Shown in pieces: positions 61,601 to 64,000 of a stretch of DNA of 64,000 nucleotides. Numbering within the stretch: position 1 is the first letter of the stretch; the number at the start of each line of letters is the position of its first letter. A program made the translations under genes and the position numbers. This stretch comes from Branchiostoma floridae (lineage: Eukaryota > Chordata > Leptocardii > Amphioxiformes > Branchiostomatidae), in contig NC_049980.1 in NCBI RefSeq assembly GCF_000003815.2, positions 21,357,717 to 21,421,716 of the forward strand, given 5' to 3'. A model generated the notes under the pieces. The model saw only the letters and a list, made by a program, of their open reading frames with translations. It did no database searches and was not told the DNA's origin.

Positions 61601-62759
61601 TGAATTCGAGCGGTCCCGCTACGGAGTACGTAACGTTAGAATTAAAACCACCGATTACGCTCTACGGAAAAGGGCTTGGGGGCCCCCGTCTAACGTTATG
61701 AACTCTAGCACAAGCCTGGCGTGTTCCTAAGTAGACCAGGGTGTTGGGCTTAGGGCCGAGTTGACCAAAGTACTAGTGTAGGGCCGAGTTGACAGGTCCT
61801 AGTTGGTAAAGGTCCAAATCGTCCTGATTCCCGGGTTGACAGGGCTGATTCCGCACAAATAATTTGGCAAGGAAGATCATAGCGTTACTTACCACCTCAG
61901 AGATCTTACGTCCCGTACGTATTTGGATGTCGGACGCTTCGGACCTTTACCGACTCGGACCTAGCAATTTCTGGTCAACTCGGACCTAAACCCTGGTCAA
62001 CTCGGACCTTCGGTGATTTCTGGCCGCCATCTTGGATCATCCGTGTTATGGGTCTAGATGGGAAATTGTCGGTACCCTATTTACTTAGAAAGTACGTTCA
62101 TGGCTTGGCGCAGGCGCTTTTGACAGCTAAAAAATGTCAAAAATCCACGGCGGCATGATTCCAATGCCCATCACTCGTATACGCGTACGGCTAACACTCG
62201 CTTTCACGGAGGGCTGGAGCCGGGCATGCCGCCGCGGATTTTTGACATTTTTTAGCTAGGGTTAGGGTTGACTCGACACTCGCGCTTCGCGCTCGGTCTC
62301 GCAACCCATAACCCTAGCTAAAAAAAATGTCAAAAACCGCGGCTACGTCATCAGAGCTATCGCTCTTCATGTCCCTAATTTTGAAGATAATCTCATTCAC
62401 TTTTGACTCAAAAGATAGTGCCAAAGTGCAATTTCCCCATCCAGACCGCTTTGTGGAAAATTCTGGGTTACCGCTAAAATTTTGTCTTTGCGTGGACGTA
62501 ACATGTTAACATATATTTATTCAGCAACTTGACCGGAAACTAAAAAGGTCCGAGTTGACCAGGGTGTAGGTCCGAGTTGACCAAAGTGTAGGTCCGAGTT
62601 GGTAGGTCCGAGTCGGTAAAGGTCCAAATCGTCCTGATTCCCGGGTTGACAGGGCTGATTCCGCACAAATAATTTGGCAAGGAAGATCATAGCGTTACTT
62701 ACCACCTCAGAGATCTTCCGTCCCGTACGTATTTCTACCGTTGCTAATAGTTCATCCAT
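52631..62759 (-). CDS. CTC1: CTC1, CST telomere complex subunit, N-terminal half
   Basis: Fifteen exons read downward: 62759-62703 (inferred first exon), 58230-58104, 57866-57726, 57578-57436, 56684-56600, 56356-56239, 56138-56067, 55689-55614, 54752-54666, 54443-54351, 54178-54071, 53758-53697, 53246-53144, 52980-52897, 52758-52631. Every junction keeps phase; about 494 aa. Collinear matches to human CTC1 include LPLSYRFISVQQL / LPLSYSFVSVQDL, QLYIEDNTGAVLCE / SLYVRDNTGVLSCE, GIYQLDGKV / GLYELDGQL and CVIIQSFS / AVLLQSFS. CTC1 with STN1 and TEN1 binds single-stranded DNA through OB folds and recruits polymerase alpha-primase for telomere C-strand fill-in. Only the part equivalent to about residues 1-480 of roughly 1,200 is seen. 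If the last exon is not spliced it ends at TGA 52554-52552. Exon 1 has a strong start context (GTCGCCATGG) but no clear homology. Confidence 0.85.
57197..57408. mobile_element. MITE in CTC1 intron, TA target site
   Basis: Ends are TACTGTAAATGCA and TGCATTTACAGTA, an exact 13-bp inverted pair including the TA target duplication. Inner parts (TTTAATTTTGCGGTAGC; CACCGCGAAAACCGC) are loosely complementary. A Tc1/mariner-type MITE fits. Confidence 0.8.
58286..59181. mobile_element. 896-bp foldback DNA element in CTC1 intron 1
   Basis: Terminal inverted repeats of about 37 bp begin TTATGCCTAGGTTACACATA and end with the complement. Subterminal regions are built of tandem GCCGAACACCAGCCGACT-type units on both sides. 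Open frames inside are by-products of these units. A TA target duplication is possible. It starts only 56 bp from a CTC1 exon. Confidence 0.8.
59427..59579. mobile_element. short foldback MITE, about 150 bp
   Basis: TAGGTTCTCTTATG on the left pairs with CATAAGAGAACCTA on the right; GGAAAGGGA, GGGAGTTTGCC and their complements pair inside, making almost the whole element a hairpin. Confidence 0.75.
59591..59614. repeat. poly-C followed by (CA)n
   Basis: Fourteen C then five CA units. Such tracts are prone to sequencing and length error. Confidence 0.9.
60400..60499. other. assembly gap, 100 N
   Basis: Exactly 100 undetermined bases, the usual placeholder for an unsized gap, sitting between inverted copies of the foldback repeat. 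Confidence 0.99.
61805..61924. repeat. 120-bp duplicate of CTC1 exon 1 3' part and donor
   Basis: One mismatch with 62615-62734 over 120 bp. On the minus strand it carries the end of the proposed CTC1 exon 1 (codons from ATA CGT to GTG) and its GTAAGT donor, but not the ATG. The one difference is synonymous (CGG to CGT, Arg). The repeat spacing implies a unit of 810 bp. Confidence 0.85.
62125..62342. repeat. nested inverted repeats
   Basis: AGCTAAAAAATGTCAAAAAT with CCACGGCGGCATG (62125-62157) is inverted at 62225-62257, and a third copy in the first orientation lies at about 62309-62342. Only one pair can fold at a time, so alternative hairpins are possible. Confidence 0.8.
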
Positions 62760-63456
62760 GGCGACAAGTAAGCAAAGCGTTAAGGGGACTTTTAATGAAA
62801 CATCGTGGTATTTCTACCCAAGCAGCTAGCCAGTAATGTTGTTCAAGTTCAACTCGTGCATTAGATATTTTTCGAGTGGTCGCGCCATCTTTCTGTTGCA
62901 TTGATGGACGAGACAACTGAGTATCAAGGGGGTAGTAGGTCATATGCTATTTATTATGTGTCCGTTGACGTTACTCATAGAATTATTGATATCATATTCA
63001 GTGATAAAGCACATCGTTATTAAAAAAAACTAGAATGGGCTTTTTTTACGTTTTTTTAGCCTTTCATAATGAATCATTTATGGAATCACTAATCCATTTC
63101 TCCCTATTCCGTCGAAACCACTTTGATGACTATTCCATTTTGAGGGCAAGGGGTAGCTAATAATTCAAAAGACAGTAATATCTATAAATATATCATCCAT
63201 TGACTCAATCGTACTTGTAAACTGTATAATTTATTTCATGTAGTCACTATTTCTCGATTTTCTTATTTCTGACGAATTCAATGTACAACATGTTATGATG
63301 TTTAAATGGTCTCTTCCAACTGGCCCATTTCCGGGATTTCGGTCGACGTCATCAGTCGCCATTTTCCGGAGTTGTGTTCTCTCGTTGTTGGTCTCTCCAA
63401 CAATGCGATTTTAGCACTACTGTATTTGTTTTAGGGCAGCTGGACAAGTGTTCACG
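62760..63456. promoter_or_regulatory. candidate bidirectional promoter between CTC1 and FAM174-like gene
   Basis: About 700 bp separates the proposed CTC1 ATG (-) from the FAM174-like ATG (+). Near the plus gene: ETS-type TTCCGG twice (63329-63334, 63364-63369), a CRE-like CGACGTCA (63345-63352) and a YY1-like CGCCATTTT (63357-63365). No TATA box. These motifs are typical of housekeeping promoters. Confidence 0.4.
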
Positions 63457-63830
63457 ATGAATGCGCGGGTGTTTTTACTTCTGGCTTTATCTGTAGCCCA
63501 CTTTGGTGTCATTTGTGGTGTTGCGGATGGGAGAACTGTCAGGCACAGTGATGACCATGACATCAGCAGGAGACAGGTGGCACAGAATTCAGAAGGCAGC
63601 AGTACCAGCTCCTCCACACCTTCCAACAAGCCCGCTGAAGGTTCATCCACCAACAGTGCTGTACAGACGGTCCTCAAAACGACAAACCACAGTAACACTA
63701 GCTATCCCACGGTTGCTGTACCAAAAGGCTCTCTGTGGCCCTACAGCAATGAAGTGGTGAAGCGAATGTTGTACGTACTAATCGGAGTGACTGCCCTGGT
63801 CGTGCTCTACTTCATCGTTAGAGCTGTCAG
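63457..63830 (+). CDS. FAM174-like type I membrane protein, first coding exon (partial)
   Basis: ATG at 63457 starts a signal peptide (MNARVFLLLALSVAHFGVIC), then a Ser/Thr/Asn-rich luminal stretch with sequons (NHS, NTS), then a membrane helix preceded by basic residues (KRMLYVLIGVTALVVLYFIV) and RAVR. The exon ends at 63830 in phase 2 at a GTCAGA donor; reading on gives five codons and a stop. The helix with its YF(I/V)VR.VR end resembles the FAM174 family (human [20 protein letters not shown]), which has short Golgi-associated type I proteins. Paralogue (A, B or C) cannot be decided; the tail exon lies beyond the window. Confidence 0.65.
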
Positions 63831-64000
63831 GTCAGAAACAATATGCTGATGTGTCTTGGTTTTGTGGGGTTTTGTAGATCCTTTATAAAATGTTCATTTT
63901 TGCTACACGTGACATGGAAGTAGTGAAAAAAATCTGATGATTCGTACAATAATGCTAGTTCACCTTTATTCGCTGGGTACCTTATTTGATGTTGAATCAA

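Larger units (their letters stand above)
59990..62640. repeat. cluster of foldback repeats with GGACC/GGTCC-rich ends
   Basis: The terminal block GGACCTTTACCGACTCGGAC and variants occur in plus orientation at about 60013-60070, 60340-60398 and 61925-62020, and inverted at about 60500-60590, 61730-61830 and 62545-62640. They are followed by AGCAATTTCTGGTCAACTCG. The alternation of orientation indicates several foldback elements. Between them (60650-61690) lies another palindromic pair (GAGGGCCCCCAAGGG near 60733, CTTGGGGGCCCCCGT near 61675) and a diverged repeat starting ACCCTCTGAAACAC (61130, 61336, 61425). Confidence 0.7.

Noticed and set aside
62252-62272. Telomere-like TTAGGG repeats near a telomere-complex gene
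   Set aside because: Only about two units inside a foldback repeat; the proximity to CTC1 is coincidental.

Overview
The window looks like nuclear DNA of an invertebrate deuterostome, most probably a cephalochordate (amphioxus, Branchiostoma). The reasons are multi-exon genes with GT-AG introns, low gene density, AT-rich spacer full of MITEs, a tRNA-derived SINE and non-LTR retrotransposon stubs, and orthologues of chordate genes (LINGO, CTC1, FAM174) with non-vertebrate gene structures. The species call is inference. Comparisons with human proteins are from memory of those families, not from a search.

Layout. 1-4134 is spacer with one MITE. 4135-9770 (+) is a three-exon LINGO gene (LRR + Ig + one membrane span, 620 aa) with a 44-codon upstream ORF and a consensus RE1/NRSE (REST site) in intron 2. 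9.8-22 kb is mostly spacer with microsatellites, a perfect 75-bp tandem duplication, a 210-bp stub of an R2-like retrotransposon and some weak exon candidates. 22.1-23.9 kb (+) has a TATA-like box and a small single-pass membrane protein of unknown family. 25.9-30.5 kb is repeat-dense: a long foldback and several copies of one diverged repeat family. 35.65-36.90 kb holds a 1,080-bp 5'-truncated R2/NeSL-type element (-) between perfect 86-bp direct repeats. 42.17-45.06 kb has three mobile pieces with visible target-site duplications: a hAT MITE, a LINE 3' stub and a 503-bp SINE.

48.4-50.9 kb (+) is a three-exon gene for a 502-aa Glu-rich protein with basic ends. It converges on a 15-exon minus-strand gene (62.76 to 52.6 kb) whose product aligns collinearly with the N-terminal half of CTC1, the large subunit of the CST telomere-replication complex. 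The C-terminal half of CTC1 was not found. CTC1 intron 1 is filled with MITEs, foldbacks, a 100-N gap and a tandem duplication that copies part of exon 1. A FAM174-like gene (+) starts head-to-head with CTC1 at 63457 and runs off the right edge.

The signal least explained by genes or repeats is a set of RE1/REST-like motifs, all on the + strand: two full consensus matches (7437, 43128) and three near matches (7700, 18223, 31640). Their flanks are unrelated, so they do not look like copies of one repeat.
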